Source: Planctomycetota bacterium (lineage in GTDB: Bacteria; Planctomycetota; Phycisphaerae; Phycisphaerales; SM1A02). Taken from it: a DNA stretch of 64,000 nucleotides. Below are positions 9,174 through 17,652 of this stretch, one piece after another. The stretch spans positions 37,833 through 101,832 of the forward strand of contig VGXR01000002.1 of assembly GCA_016873255.1 (NCBI GenBank), in the 5' to 3' direction. Each line of letters opens with the position of its first letter. The stretch's first letter is position 1. The translations under genes and the position numbers were made by a program. The notes beneath the pieces were generated by a model, which did no database searches, was not told the DNA's origin, and worked only from the letters and a program-made list of their open reading frames with translations.

Positions 9174-9916
9174 ACGACCGACGCGCCGCCCTCCGTTCGC
9201 TCCTGATCCCAGCCGGCGCCGCGCTGCTCGGAGGCTGCGCGTCCGCGACCCGTCTCGCTGGTGCGCCGGCCTCGCCCGAGCACGACCCTGGCTACGGCGG
9301 CACCCGCGCCGAGCCGGACGGCACCCGCACGTTCAAGAACTTCGTCCTCCACGACCAGGACGGCAACCGAGTGCGCTTCCACGACGACCTGATCCGCGGG
9401 CAGGTGTTCGCGGCCACGTTCGGGTACGTGAAGTGCCGCGGCATCTGCGGGCGCATGGCATCGAACATGCAGCTCGCGTCCGAGATCCTGGCGCCGCTGA
9501 TGGGCAACCCGGTCCGCTTCTACAACTTCTCGCTGGCCGAGGACAGCCCAGCCGACCTGAAGCAGTCGATGGAGTTCCGTGGCCTCTACGGGAAGCCCGG
9601 CTGGCACTACCTCACGGCGTCGGCCGAGGTCATCCGCGAGATCCGCTGGTCCTTCGGCTTCTTCGACGTGGGCGAGGAAGACACGCTGGGCCAGCCGGAC
9701 ACCCACACCGGCATGGTGCGCTTCGGCCACCACGCGTTCGACAAGTGGAGTTCGTGCCCGTCGCTGGGCAACCCGGAATCGATCGCCAGCAGCATCGTCT
9801 GGCTCTACCCGGCGGACGCTCGCCCATCGCTGCCTGGCCTGGAGTGCTCGGCGCCTCGCTCGGCCAACCCCATCCCTGGCTACGTTCCGCGCAAGCCGCT
9901 CATCGCACAGCTCTGA
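9170..9916 (+). CDS. SCO1/SenC-like copper-chaperone lipoprotein
   Basis: 248 residues. The ATG overlaps the oxidase stop codon (ATGA). The N-terminus is a lipoprotein signal with lipobox LLGGC (Cys23). The thioredoxin-like domain keeps the SCO metal site: Cys89 and Cys93 in KCRGIC, and a distal His in DTHTGM (His179). The family's usual CPxxC opening proline is replaced by Arg. SCO proteins deliver copper or keep cysteines reduced, usually for the CuA site of cytochrome oxidase. Here no terminal-oxidase gene is near, and the translational coupling points to the adjacent multicopper oxidase as client. That assignment is inference. It is probably anchored to a membrane and faces the periplasm. 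Confidence 0.88.
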   Translation: MNDRRAALRSLLIPAGAALLGGCASATRLAGAPASPEHDPGYGGTRAEPDGTRTFKNFVLHDQDGNRVRFHDDLIRGQVFAATFGYVKCRGICGRMASNMQLASEILAPLMGNPVRFYNFSLAEDSPADLKQSMEFRGLYGKPGWHYLTASAEVIREIRWSFGFFDVGEEDTLGQPDTHTGMVRFGHHAFDKWSSCPSLGNPESIASSIVWLYPADARPSLPGLECSAPRSANPIPGYVPRKPLIAQL

Positions 9917-9958
9917 CCGCGGATTCGTCCGCGCTCGACACGTTATGGAGACCCAGAC

Positions 9959-10834
9959 ATGACAACTCGGTCCAGAACCCCTGCGTACCTCGGGCGCGCT
10001 CTGGCGGCGCTCTGCGCCGCCTCTGCCTCCGCGGACGTCATCATCACCGTCACCGACTTCCGCGTGCTCGGCATGCACTTTGCGCAGGTCGTGGCGCCCG
10101 GCGCGCTCACGGGCACGCTCACGGGCGTGTCCGTCGATGCAGCCATCAGCGGGTCGGTCTCCAAGACCTACGCCCAGGACCTGACCATCTACCTCGATGT
10201 CCCGCCGCTCGACGGCGAGGGCCTTCTGCAGGTCGGTGGCTACACGGCAGTCAACGATTGGGCCATCAACCTGATGTGGCCGACTGGTGACCACTTCGTG
10301 GCAGGAACGCGCGCACTGGGCACGGTGAGCCTGCCCAATCCGGTATCGATGGACGCTTCGCCGCTCTCCGTGTACCTCGGCAACGGCTATGGGTCGCCGT
10401 GGGCCGCGGCCACGTGGAACGGCACCATCACCCTGCACGGCGTGACCCGTATCGACGCGCTCGATTCGGACGGCGACGGCGTGCCCAATACCGCCGACAA
10501 CTGCCCGTCCACGCCCAACCTGCTCCAGTCCGACTGCGACCAGGACGGGATCGGCGATGCGTGCGACACCGACACCGACTGCAACGCCGACGGGATCGCT
10601 GACATCTGTCAGCTCACGCCGGCCATGGATTCCAACAGCGACGGCCGACTGGACCACTGCCAGTACGCGTTCGGCGACCTCGATCTCTCCGGCGTGGTCG
10701 ATGGCGTCGACCTCGGGATCCTGCTCGTGAAGTGGGGCAGCCACAATCCTGGCATCCCTGACCCGAGCGGTGACGGCATCTTCGATGGCACGGACCTCGG
10801 TCTTCTCCTGTTGCACTGGGGATTCGAGTCCTAA
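9959..10834 (+). CDS. Secreted protein with thrombospondin-3 repeats and dockerin-like tail
   Basis: 291 residues. The start follows GGAG, with a signal peptide ending near ASASA (about residue 25). Residues ~25-165 form a beta-rich domain I do not recognise. Then come acidic calcium-binding repeats of thrombospondin type 3 style (DSDGDGVPNTADNCP, DQDGIGDACDTDTDC). The last ~60 residues hold two EF-hand-like dockerin repeats (DLSGVVDGVDLGILL...WG and GDGIFDGTDLGLLLLHWG). Dockerin repeats bind cohesins in clostridial cellulosomes. In planctomycetes such tails are common on exported proteins and their partners are unknown. It sits 42 nt after the SCO-like gene and before a terminator, so it may be the last gene of the oxidase operon. 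Confidence 0.82.
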   Translation: MTTRSRTPAYLGRALAALCAASASADVIITVTDFRVLGMHFAQVVAPGALTGTLTGVSVDAAISGSVSKTYAQDLTIYLDVPPLDGEGLLQVGGYTAVNDWAINLMWPTGDHFVAGTRALGTVSLPNPVSMDASPLSVYLGNGYGSPWAAATWNGTITLHGVTRIDALDSDGDGVPNTADNCPSTPNLLQSDCDQDGIGDACDTDTDCNADGIADICQLTPAMDSNSDGRLDHCQYAFGDLDLSGVVDGVDLGILLVKWGSHNPGIPDPSGDGIFDGTDLGLLLLHWGFES

Positions 10835-10864
10835 GCGTCCGGTGATCGTCTTGCCCACAATGAC

Positions 10865-10900
10865 GCCCGGAACTCCCTTCGCGGGGTTCCGGGCCATTTT
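10865..10900 (+). terminator. Rho-independent terminator
   Basis: GCCCGGAAC (10865-10873) pairs with GTTCCGGGC (10886-10894), followed by CATTTT. It probably ends the oxidase/SCO/dockerin transcript. The following 225 bp to the next start contain a small hairpin (GAGAAC/GTTCTC, 10978-10994) and no gene. Confidence 0.75.
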
Positions 10901-11124
10901 GTTATCAGACGGCTTTGTTCTAGCGCGTGATGGAAGCGCGGCCCCGATTGCGTGTCTCTTGCTGAGCGACTTCTCCAGAGAACCTCAAGTTCTCCACAGA
11001 TTTCGCCGGAGCGGGGACTCGCCGTGTGGTGAGTACCGCAAGGGAAAGGGTCGCCGGTCGGCGGATCCGACCGCGTGCGCTTGGCGTCTGTGGACGCCGG
11101 GCGCCGCTTGCACGGAGCTTCCAG

Positions 11125-11922
11125 ATGCGCACCCGTCACACCCCCGTCCTTGCCCTGATCCCCGTTGCCCTCAGTGCCCTCGCATCCGATGCCAACGCCG
11201 ACTTCGTGGGCTGGACCGCGAGCGCCCGCTCGGTGAGCGGCGGCTTCCTGGTGAACGTCTTCGCGGTGACCGACAGCGTCACCGACCGCCTCTTCAACGT
11301 CTACGGCTCAAACCCGAAGTCGCCGAACGCCGGCTACATCACCACGACGTCGGCCGGCGGCTTCCTGCAGGGAGCGGGCACGCGGTCCGTCTTCCTGTCC
11401 GAGGAGCTGCAGAGTTCCTCGACGCTGGACAGCTTCCTCACGGTGGGAGCAGCCTGGGATTCCGCGTCGTCTTCGTGGCTTGCGGACAACACCACCGTCG
11501 GCGACCCGGTGTGGAACGTCACCTACACCGCCGCCAACGGGACCCTGCGCACCGCCAACAGCTTCAGCGTGCGATCGGGCAGCCCCCTGCACGCGTCGTT
11601 CGTGAATCCCAACACGCACTCGGTGCCAGCCACTGCCGGCTGGTTCCTGTCCGGAGCCGCGGCCGACGCGTACGACCTGAGCGTGCTGCCCAATCGCGTG
11701 GCCAGCTCCAATGCCGCCGCTGCGGCCGGCACCCACGGCATGATGGTGGCGCAGCTCTACGTGGCGCAGCTCAACCTCAACTGGAAGATGGGTGCCACCA
11801 TCGGGCGCGCGAACGGCTCCGCCAGCCAGGGCACCTACACGCTTCAGATCGTGCCCGCGCCCGGCGCGCTGGCGCTCCTCGGCGTGGTAGGCCTGGTGTC
11901 CGGCCCGCGCCGGCGCCGCTGA
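11125..11922 (+). CDS. PEP-CTERM-like sorted secreted protein
   Basis: 265 residues. The start has GGAG upstream and opens a signal peptide ending near SDANA (about residue 28). The body is Ser/Thr/Ala/Asn-rich and beta-strand-like with no recognisable enzyme motif. The C-terminus is a PEP-CTERM-like sorting signal of the Phycisphaerae type: VPAPGALALL, a hydrophobic stretch, then RRRR. Such tails are thought to be processed by an exosortase-like membrane enzyme, and none is encoded in this window. It lies between the oxidase group and the di-haem cytochrome, on the same strand with its own leader of nearly 300 bp. Function unknown. Confidence 0.8.
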   Translation: MRTRHTPVLALIPVALSALASDANADFVGWTASARSVSGGFLVNVFAVTDSVTDRLFNVYGSNPKSPNAGYITTTSAGGFLQGAGTRSVFLSEELQSSSTLDSFLTVGAAWDSASSSWLADNTTVGDPVWNVTYTAANGTLRTANSFSVRSGSPLHASFVNPNTHSVPATAGWFLSGAAADAYDLSVLPNRVASSNAAAAAGTHGMMVAQLYVAQLNLNWKMGATIGRANGSASQGTYTLQIVPAPGALALLGVVGLVSGPRRRR

Positions 11923-11971
11923 GCCGGGCCGAGGGGCCGTTGCCTTGTTCCATGCAACCGGAGTCCACGCC

Positions 11972-14518
11972 ATGACTCGACCGTCCTTGAAACTTCCGCA
12001 GTTCGGCGTCGCTGTACTCGCAGCACTCGGCACCGCATTGCCCGCGGCAGGGAGGGAAGACCCCTATCCGCCGGCGCTCGCAGGGACGCAGATCCCCGAG
12101 CCGCCCAACCTGGTGGAGTTCGTGCAGAACCGACCGGCGGCCATCGCGCTCGGCAAGGCACTCTTCTGGGACACCGCGATCGGCAGCGACGGACAGACGG
12201 CCTGCGCCACGTGCCACGGCCACGCGGGCGTGGACCCCCGGCGCACCAACATGGTGCACCCCGGGCCCAACGGCACGTTTGACCTCGGCATCGGCCCCGG
12301 CGGAACCACGGGCCTCGGGCTCTTCCCCACGGTGCAGTTTGCCGATCCGCGGTCGCGCTTCAGCGCACGCACCCGCGATGCCGACGACATCGTCGGATCT
12401 CAGGGCGTCCTGCGGCGTGCATTCCGCCAGATCGACCTGGCGGCACACTCCGATGCGTGCGACGACGTGGCCGACCCCGTGTTCCACGCCGACGGAGCGA
12501 ATGTCCGTCAGGTGACCTCGCGCAATCCGCCTTCGGTCATCAACGCGGTCTTCAATGTCCGCAACTTCTGGGATGGCCGCGCCAACGCCTGGTTCAACGG
12601 CGTGAACGGGCTGGGACCGCTCGACCCGGGCGCCCGCGTCTGGCGGAAGGTCTTCGGCAGCAGTGCCGTCGAGCCCGTGCATGTCATGCTGCAGAACGCT
12701 TCGCTTGCCTCGCAGGCGGTCGGGCCCGTCACCAGCGGCGTCGAGATGTCCTGCTCGGGCAGGACCTTCCCCAACCTGGCTGCACGGCTCCTTGATCGCC
12801 GTGCGCTGGCCGGGCAGCGCGTGGCATCCACGGATTCCGTGCTCGGGAGCAGGGCTGCACCAGACGGATTGGGGCTTGCGTCGACGTATCGCCAGCTCAT
12901 CGCGCAGGCGTTCCGCGAGGACTGGCGCACGACCATCCCCACCCCCGACGGCACGCCGCAGGTGGAGGCGAACTTCCCGCTCCTCTTCGGCATCGCGCTG
13001 CAGATGTACCAGGCGACGCTGGTGTCGGACCAGACGCGGTACGACCAGTGGCGCGAGGCCGGCGGCCCGGAGTCGGCCGCTGCCAACGCCCTGCTCACGG
13101 TACAGGAGCGGCGTGGCCTCGACATCTTCGTCAATGACGGAACCCTCACCGGGGTGCCGGTGGGCAATTGCGTTGGGTGCCACGGGACGGCCCTCTTCTC
13201 GACGGCAACGTGGCCCGCGGTGGCGCCGCTCGGCAACGGCGGCGCAGGGCTGCCACCGGTGGAACTGATGGCGTCAGCTGCGGTGGCGCAGACCGGCGGC
13301 GCCACGTTCACCAATCATCCGCTGGCGGATGCTCCCGCCGCACTTCCGCTGAACTTCGTGGTGGACGGCGCGCTGGTCGAGCTCTACCGCGTGCTGCCGC
13401 CGCCAGAGCCTGGTGAGGTGCCCGGGCCCGACGATGTCCCGCTGCAGGCGTCCGTCCAGCTGCCGGACATGTCCGGGCTGGGATGCCCGACCGACGTGGC
13501 GCGCAGCGAAGCGCGCGAAGCCGACGGCGCCGAGGCACTGTTCTCGGTGATGGTGCGCAAGCGCGTGCTGGCCGGCGGCTCCTGCGGTACGTCGGTGGTC
13601 GTGCGCGTGCAGGGGTTCCTTGACGGCATCTACCAGATCCGCTTCAACGGCATTGTCCGCGCCACCACCATCGTGCACGCGACCGGCGCATATGACCTCG
13701 GCTTCTACAACATCGGCGTGAGGCCCACGGCCGATGACGTGGGGCAGGGCGGCCTGCAGGCTGGCAGCGTGCCCCTGTCGTTCGCGCGCCGTCGCCAGCA
13801 GGGACTTCCCGTGCCCGAGTCGCCGGCGCCGCTGCCCTTCGTCGACCCTGCCATCCACGTGCAGGCCGATGGCGTGTTCAAGACGCCCTCGCTTCGCAAC
13901 GTGGAGCTGACGGGTCCGTACTTCCACAACGGCGGGCAGTCGTCGCTGCGGCAGGTCGTGGAGTTCTACAATCGCGGCGGCGACTTCCACGAGGCCAACA
14001 TCCTCAATCTCTCGCCCGAGATGTTCGCGCTGCAGCTGTCGGATGCCGACCTCGACTCGCTGGCGGCATTCCTGAGGACGCTGACCGACCACCGCGTGCG
14101 CGACGAGCGCGCCCCGTTCGATCACCCGGAGCTGCCGATGCCCAACGGCGAGCACATCCCGGCGGTGGGTGCGCTCGGTCGTGCAGCCTCATGCATCGCG
14201 CCGCTCCTCCCGTTCGACGAGGCGATCGTCGTGGCGAACACGCCGCCCGACTGCGACGGCAACGGCCGCGTGGACAGCTGCGAGATCGCCTCGAACCCGG
14301 CCCTCGACCAGGACGGCAACGGCGTGCCCGATGCATGCCAGTGCGCGGGCGACATCGTGGCCGACGGCTACGTCGACGGCCAGGACCTTGGGGTACTTCT
14401 CATGCAGTGGGGGTCGACCGGCCCTGCGCTGGCCGCGGATCTCAGCCACGACGGCGTGGTGGACGGCGTCGACCTCGGGCTGCTCCTCGTTCGATGGGGG
14501 CCGTGCACCGCCCCGTGA
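11972..14518 (+). CDS. Di-haem cytochrome c peroxidase-like protein with dockerin-like tail
   Basis: 848 residues from the ATG at 11972, preceded by CCGGAG. The signal peptide ends near PAAGRE. Two c-type haem sites are visible, CATCH (Cys78-His82) and CVGCH (Cys400-His404). Also present are the family motifs NPPSVINAVFNVRNFWDGR around residue 190 and FKTPSLRNVELTGPYFHNGG around 636. These define the bacterial CCP/MauG superfamily, which reduces peroxide or catalyses long-range oxidation. The protein is about twice the usual length. Roughly 230 residues are inserted between the second haem and the FKTPSLRN motif, and a TSP3/dockerin-like tail (GYVDGQDLGVLLMQWG, DGVVDGVDLGLLLVRWG) ends it. The tail matches the one on the 9959 product. 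A periplasmic or surface redox role beside the multicopper oxidase is likely, with substrate unknown. Confidence 0.9.
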   Translation: MTRPSLKLPQFGVAVLAALGTALPAAGREDPYPPALAGTQIPEPPNLVEFVQNRPAAIALGKALFWDTAIGSDGQTACATCHGHAGVDPRRTNMVHPGPNGTFDLGIGPGGTTGLGLFPTVQFADPRSRFSARTRDADDIVGSQGVLRRAFRQIDLAAHSDACDDVADPVFHADGANVRQVTSRNPPSVINAVFNVRNFWDGRANAWFNGVNGLGPLDPGARVWRKVFGSSAVEPVHVMLQNASLASQAVGPVTSGVEMSCSGRTFPNLAARLLDRRALAGQRVASTDSVLGSRAAPDGLGLASTYRQLIAQAFREDWRTTIPTPDGTPQVEANFPLLFGIALQMYQATLVSDQTRYDQWREAGGPESAAANALLTVQERRGLDIFVNDGTLTGVPVGNCVGCHGTALFSTATWPAVAPLGNGGAGLPPVELMASAAVAQTGGATFTNHPLADAPAALPLNFVVDGALVELYRVLPPPEPGEVPGPDDVPLQASVQLPDMSGLGCPTDVARSEAREADGAEALFSVMVRKRVLAGGSCGTSVVVRVQGFLDGIYQIRFNGIVRATTIVHATGAYDLGFYNIGVRPTADDVGQGGLQAGSVPLSFARRRQQGLPVPESPAPLPFVDPAIHVQADGVFKTPSLRNVELTGPYFHNGGQSSLRQVVEFYNRGGDFHEANILNLSPEMFALQLSDADLDSLAAFLRTLTDHRVRDERAPFDHPELPMPNGEHIPAVGALGRAASCIAPLLPFDEAIVVANTPPDCDGNGRVDSCEIASNPALDQDGNGVPDACQCAGDIVADGYVDGQDLGVLLMQWGSTGPALAADLSHDGVVDGVDLGLLLVRWGPCTAP

Positions 14519-14551
14519 TGCACGCGTGTGGATCGGGGCTCGATGCAGGGT

Positions 14552-14590
14552 GACGCGCGGGCGCTGCGAAAGCACGCCCGCGCGTCGCTT
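14552..14590 (+). terminator. Rho-independent terminator after the di-haem cytochrome
   Basis: GACGCGCGGGCG (14552-14563) pairs perfectly with CGCCCGCGCGTC (14575-14586), followed by GCTTT. The next ~200 bp are gene-free and AT-richer than the surroundings. They hold two further small hairpins at 14701-14716 (GTTTCT/AGAAAC) and 14716-14729 (CCCCC/GGGGG) in the leader of the following gene. Confidence 0.8.
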
Positions 14591-14792
14591 TCGCTCTACG
14601 GCGGTTTTTCTCGGGTGTTGTTCCATATTCCGATAAAAAGAAAGCTTCGCCAAGCGTGATGGTTTCGCTAGCCAGATTTCGATTTCTCTAGGGAAGCACA
14701 GTTTCTGCAGAGAAACCCCCTGGCGGGGGCCACTTTGCAGACGCATGCGCCAGAAGTCTCACGTGTCACACACCATCGATAAGGAGTTCAAG

Positions 14793-15629
14793 ATGCAGTT
14801 CAATTCGTTCATTTCTCGCCTCACCATCGCCGCCACCGCGGCCGCGCTCCCTGCGGGCGCTGCCGATGCTGGCCTGGTCTTCGACTCATTCAACGCGTCG
14901 GCACAGGTTGCCTTGGCGGGTGGCTCGAGCTTGCAGGCGGTCGAGTCCGCGCCGAGCACCTCGGGTTCGAATGCCGGCATCGCCCCCGTCGCGGGCAGCC
15001 GCAACACGCGCGTGGCCCGCGCGGGCTGGCAGAGCTTCGGCGACGCCTTCTACACCGCCCAGCAGAAGGCTGCCCGGTATGCCAACACCATCGTCAACAC
15101 CACCATCGGCGCCGCGGTGTTCGGCTTCGGCGGAAGGGTCGATGTCGCCCGCAGCAGCCTCAGCTACGCCGCGCAGGTGGGGTCCTGGATGGACTTCGCG
15201 TCCAACGGCTACGGCATCGGGCTGGAGGGCGCCCTCACGGGTGCGACCGGCATCAGTAACCCCTACTTCCAGGGCATGACCATCGACATCGTGGTGACGG
15301 ATCGCTTCGGTGTCTCCGCCAACCACATGTTCTTCAGCAACACCGCGCAGGAGACATTCACCGGCCTTGACGGTGCGCTGCTGGCGAACTTCGCCGACTT
15401 CGCGTTCTTCGTGCCAACGGACGATCCGTTCGCCACTTCGGCAACGGTGGACTTCTCGGCGATCGTGTCCATGTCAATCAACTTCGAGTACCTCAGCAAC
15501 AGCCTGGGCGGCGCACCCGACGTGGTGGGCTCATACCAGCTGAACCAGATCACCATCGTCCCCGCGCCGGGCGCCATCGCGCTCCTCGCCGCGGCGGGCC
15601 TGGTGGGCTCGGCCCGCCGCCGGGCCTGA
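14793..15629 (+). CDS. PEP-CTERM-like sorted secreted protein
   Basis: 278 residues. The ATG follows an ideal AAGGAG seven nt upstream and starts a signal peptide ending near GAADAG (about residue 28). The middle is a low-complexity, beta-rich sequence with many Ser, Ala, Asn and aromatic residues and no enzyme motif. The tail is VPAPGAIALL, a hydrophobic segment and a short RRR cluster, matching the sorting tails at 11125 and 23067. It probably becomes a surface or envelope protein. It has its own long leader and a hairpin after it, so it is likely monocistronic. Confidence 0.8.
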   Translation: MQFNSFISRLTIAATAAALPAGAADAGLVFDSFNASAQVALAGGSSLQAVESAPSTSGSNAGIAPVAGSRNTRVARAGWQSFGDAFYTAQQKAARYANTIVNTTIGAAVFGFGGRVDVARSSLSYAAQVGSWMDFASNGYGIGLEGALTGATGISNPYFQGMTIDIVVTDRFGVSANHMFFSNTAQETFTGLDGALLANFADFAFFVPTDDPFATSATVDFSAIVSMSINFEYLSNSLGGAPDVVGSYQLNQITIVPAPGAIALLAAAGLVGSARRRA

Positions 15630-15932
15630 AGAGGTGCGCATCTCCGCCGGCGGGCTCCTCACGCCGGCGCCACACTCCTCCGTCCCCCGTCGCTCACGCG
15701 TCGGGGGATGGATGTCTTTGCGCTGCGCCCGTTGCGTGCGTATTCCCGGACCGGGTGTTGCTCTCGAATGAGGCAATTTCATGAAGGCAAACAGCGCGCG
15801 TGATGGGTTGCCCGGTCGGTTTCCGTTCATAAGGTCGACCGATCCAGGGATCTCGGCTTCTCACACGCACCTGGCTTCGCCGCGGACGAGTGGTTCGTCC
15901 ATCGTCGCAAGCCCTTCACAGAGGTCACCTCC
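15630..15932. other. 303-bp gene-free stretch between two secreted-protein genes
   Basis: No coding sequence is supported. It holds an inverted repeat of CGCCGGCG (15645-15652 and 15662-15669), the terminator-like hairpin at 15679-15712, and then about 200 bp of leader for the next gene in which I see no clear promoter hexamers. Confidence 0.6.
15679..15719 (+). terminator. Probable terminator hairpin
   Basis: TCCGTCCCCCG (15679-15689) pairs with CGGGGGATGGA (15702-15712) with one G-T pair, then TGTCTTT. The loop is 12 nt, so strength is uncertain. Confidence 0.45.
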
Positions 15933-17234
15933 ATGCGTTCTCTCCTCTTGTCGGTCGCCATCGGCATCGCCGGATTCCCGGTGCTTGCCCATGGCCAGTC
16001 CGCCGTCCTCGCAGACGGCACCGTGCTCCAGCAGAAGGTGCCCCTGGAGATCTGGGCCACCGAGGCCCCGCTCTGGGATATCGACATCGCGGGCAAGACC
16101 CTCACCGCCATCGGGCAGGTGGTGACCGTGCCCGCTTCGATCAACGGCGTCCCGTACGGCATCGATGGAACGGAGATCATCAGCGCCAACGGCGCACAGC
16201 TCGGGTTGATCGACACCGCTACGTTCGACCGCCTGAGCGACACGTTCGCCCTGTCGCGCGACGCGGTGTTCCTGTCGCCTTGCCCAACCTGCGGCCCGTG
16301 GCGCCTGGGTCCCGTCCGGTCGGTTTTCAGCACGTCCGAGGCGCGCTCGGCTGCCGTGGGCCTGCTCGACCGCGACCCGAATGCGCAGCGACTGATCGAG
16401 GACAACTTCTTCCGCATCGCGCTCAACTGCTTCCTTGCGCATCGACAGGTGCTGCCGGCCGACTTCCTCGGCCGCATCGGCATCCGCAACGCCCAGGGCC
16501 AGTACCCGACCAACCCGTTCCAGCTGCCGCCGCGCACCTACTGGCGCTACCCGTACAGTTCGGGCGGCACCCTGAAGTCCGCGGGCCACATCTACGTGGA
16601 CCTCGCAGGAAACGAATACCGCATCCCTGATTTGGGCCTGGTGTTGGAACTCGCCGAGAACGTGACGATCGGCCGCATTCGGTCGTTCCAGGCGGGCTCG
16701 GCGACGCTGCCGCCTTCATTCGTGGTGAACGACGCACTGGTGGTCCTCAACCCGGACCCGCGCATCATGATGCATGCCATCGGCGTGGGCGGCGCCACCA
16801 TCTCACCGGAAGTGCTGGTGGAGGCGCTTGGCAACGGCGTGGAAGTCAGCGTCGTCGGCTACATGGTGAGCGACCACGTCCTCTTCGGCATCGAGCTGGA
16901 GATCGCCGACTACTGGCACCCGTCGATGGGCATTGTGGTGTCGGCCGACCGCTTCAGTGCCCGAGCCGACCGCGGCGACCTGCGTTGGCGCGGCATACTG
17001 GCACCGCCGGAGGGCAAGACGCTGTGGGCTGTGATTGGCAAGCAGGAGTTCGCCGTGCCCTTCGTCGTCGATCCGGTCACGGGCGTCGGCCGGTACGACA
17101 TGCGCCTCGAGGACCTCAACCTCGTCGAGCACACCACGCTGGACATGGTGGTGCGCGATGCCGAGACCGACGATGAGTTGCATCGCGAGACCTTCGACTT
17201 CTCGGAGTTCATCCGGCCGGACGACGACGCCTGA
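15933..17234 (+). CDS. Secreted protein of an unrecognised family (paralogue B)
   Basis: 433 residues. The start is preceded by GAGGT, with a signal peptide ending near AHGQSA (about residue 22). It is collinear with the 5929 product over the whole length. Shared features are QKVPLE, LWDIDIAGKTLTAIGQVV, CPTCGP at residues 117-122 followed by RLGPVR, FQLPPRTYWRYP, and the C-terminal FDFSEFIR. It differs in a short extra acidic end (PDDDA). The pair clearly arose by duplication and then diverged substantially. No known domain is recognised, and the conserved CPxCGP and the LPPRTxWRYP block are the best handles for a search. It closes the block of exported proteins that starts with the protease, followed by a strong terminator. 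Confidence 0.8.
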   Translation: MRSLLLSVAIGIAGFPVLAHGQSAVLADGTVLQQKVPLEIWATEAPLWDIDIAGKTLTAIGQVVTVPASINGVPYGIDGTEIISANGAQLGLIDTATFDRLSDTFALSRDAVFLSPCPTCGPWRLGPVRSVFSTSEARSAAVGLLDRDPNAQRLIEDNFFRIALNCFLAHRQVLPADFLGRIGIRNAQGQYPTNPFQLPPRTYWRYPYSSGGTLKSAGHIYVDLAGNEYRIPDLGLVLELAENVTIGRIRSFQAGSATLPPSFVVNDALVVLNPDPRIMMHAIGVGGATISPEVLVEALGNGVEVSVVGYMVSDHVLFGIELEIADYWHPSMGIVVSADRFSARADRGDLRWRGILAPPEGKTLWAVIGKQEFAVPFVVDPVTGVGRYDMRLEDLNLVEHTTLDMVVRDAETDDELHRETFDFSEFIRPDDDA

Positions 17235-17286
17235 GTGGGTCCTACGGTCCGTCGCCGCCGGCCCGGACCCCCCTCTGCCCTGTTCT

Positions 17287-17330
17287 CGGCCCCCGTCGGA
17301 AGCGCTGCTTCCGGGCGGGGGCCGATCTTT
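17287..17330 (+). terminator. Rho-independent terminator after paralogue B
   Basis: CGGCCCCCG (17287-17295) pairs with CGGGGGCCG (17316-17324), enclosing an inner GAAGC/GCTTC hairpin and followed by ATCTTT. It marks the end of the exported-protein block. Confidence 0.75.
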
Positions 17331-17370
17331 GCGCCGCTGCGTCTCATTTCTCGCCCGCCCGTTTCCCGAG

Positions 17371-17652
17371 ATGAACCACGCCGATCGAACCATCGCAGGC
17401 CGCGACCATGCCGCCCGGCTGCTCTCCGAGCTGTCGTGGGTCTTGGCTGTCGAGCCGGACCCGTCGGCGGTGCGCAACGCCCTCGACGGGTGGGACCCCC
17501 GCGAGCCGCCTCGCTCCGTCGAGTCGGCGGCGGGCCATGCGGGCATGTCCGTGCTGCCGCGTCGCATGCGAGTGGCCGACATGGCGTGGCCTGCCGATGC
17601 CTCGATGCCGATCATCGCATGGAGCGAGTCGGCCGGCGAGTGGCTGCTCTGC
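17371..17652 (+). pseudogene. N-terminal fragment of a type I secretion ABC transporter
   Basis: An ATG at 17371 opens about 94 residues that look like the N-terminal regulatory region of a peptidase-/HlyB-type ABC exporter (RLLSELSWVLAVEPDP, then WPADASMPIIAWSESAGEWLL). The frame then runs into unrelated sequence. No transmembrane domain, Walker motifs or C-loop follow. Instead a different frame picks up the C-terminal end of a membrane-fusion protein. The transporter body (normally ~600 further residues) is absent. It could be a deletion scar or a faulty join in assembly. No promoter hexamer or good ribosome-binding site is seen. Confidence 0.6.

Noticed and set aside
3782..17234. Treating the exported-protein block as a mobile island
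   Set aside because: No integrase, transposase, flanking tRNA or direct repeats are visible, and base composition is like the surroundings.
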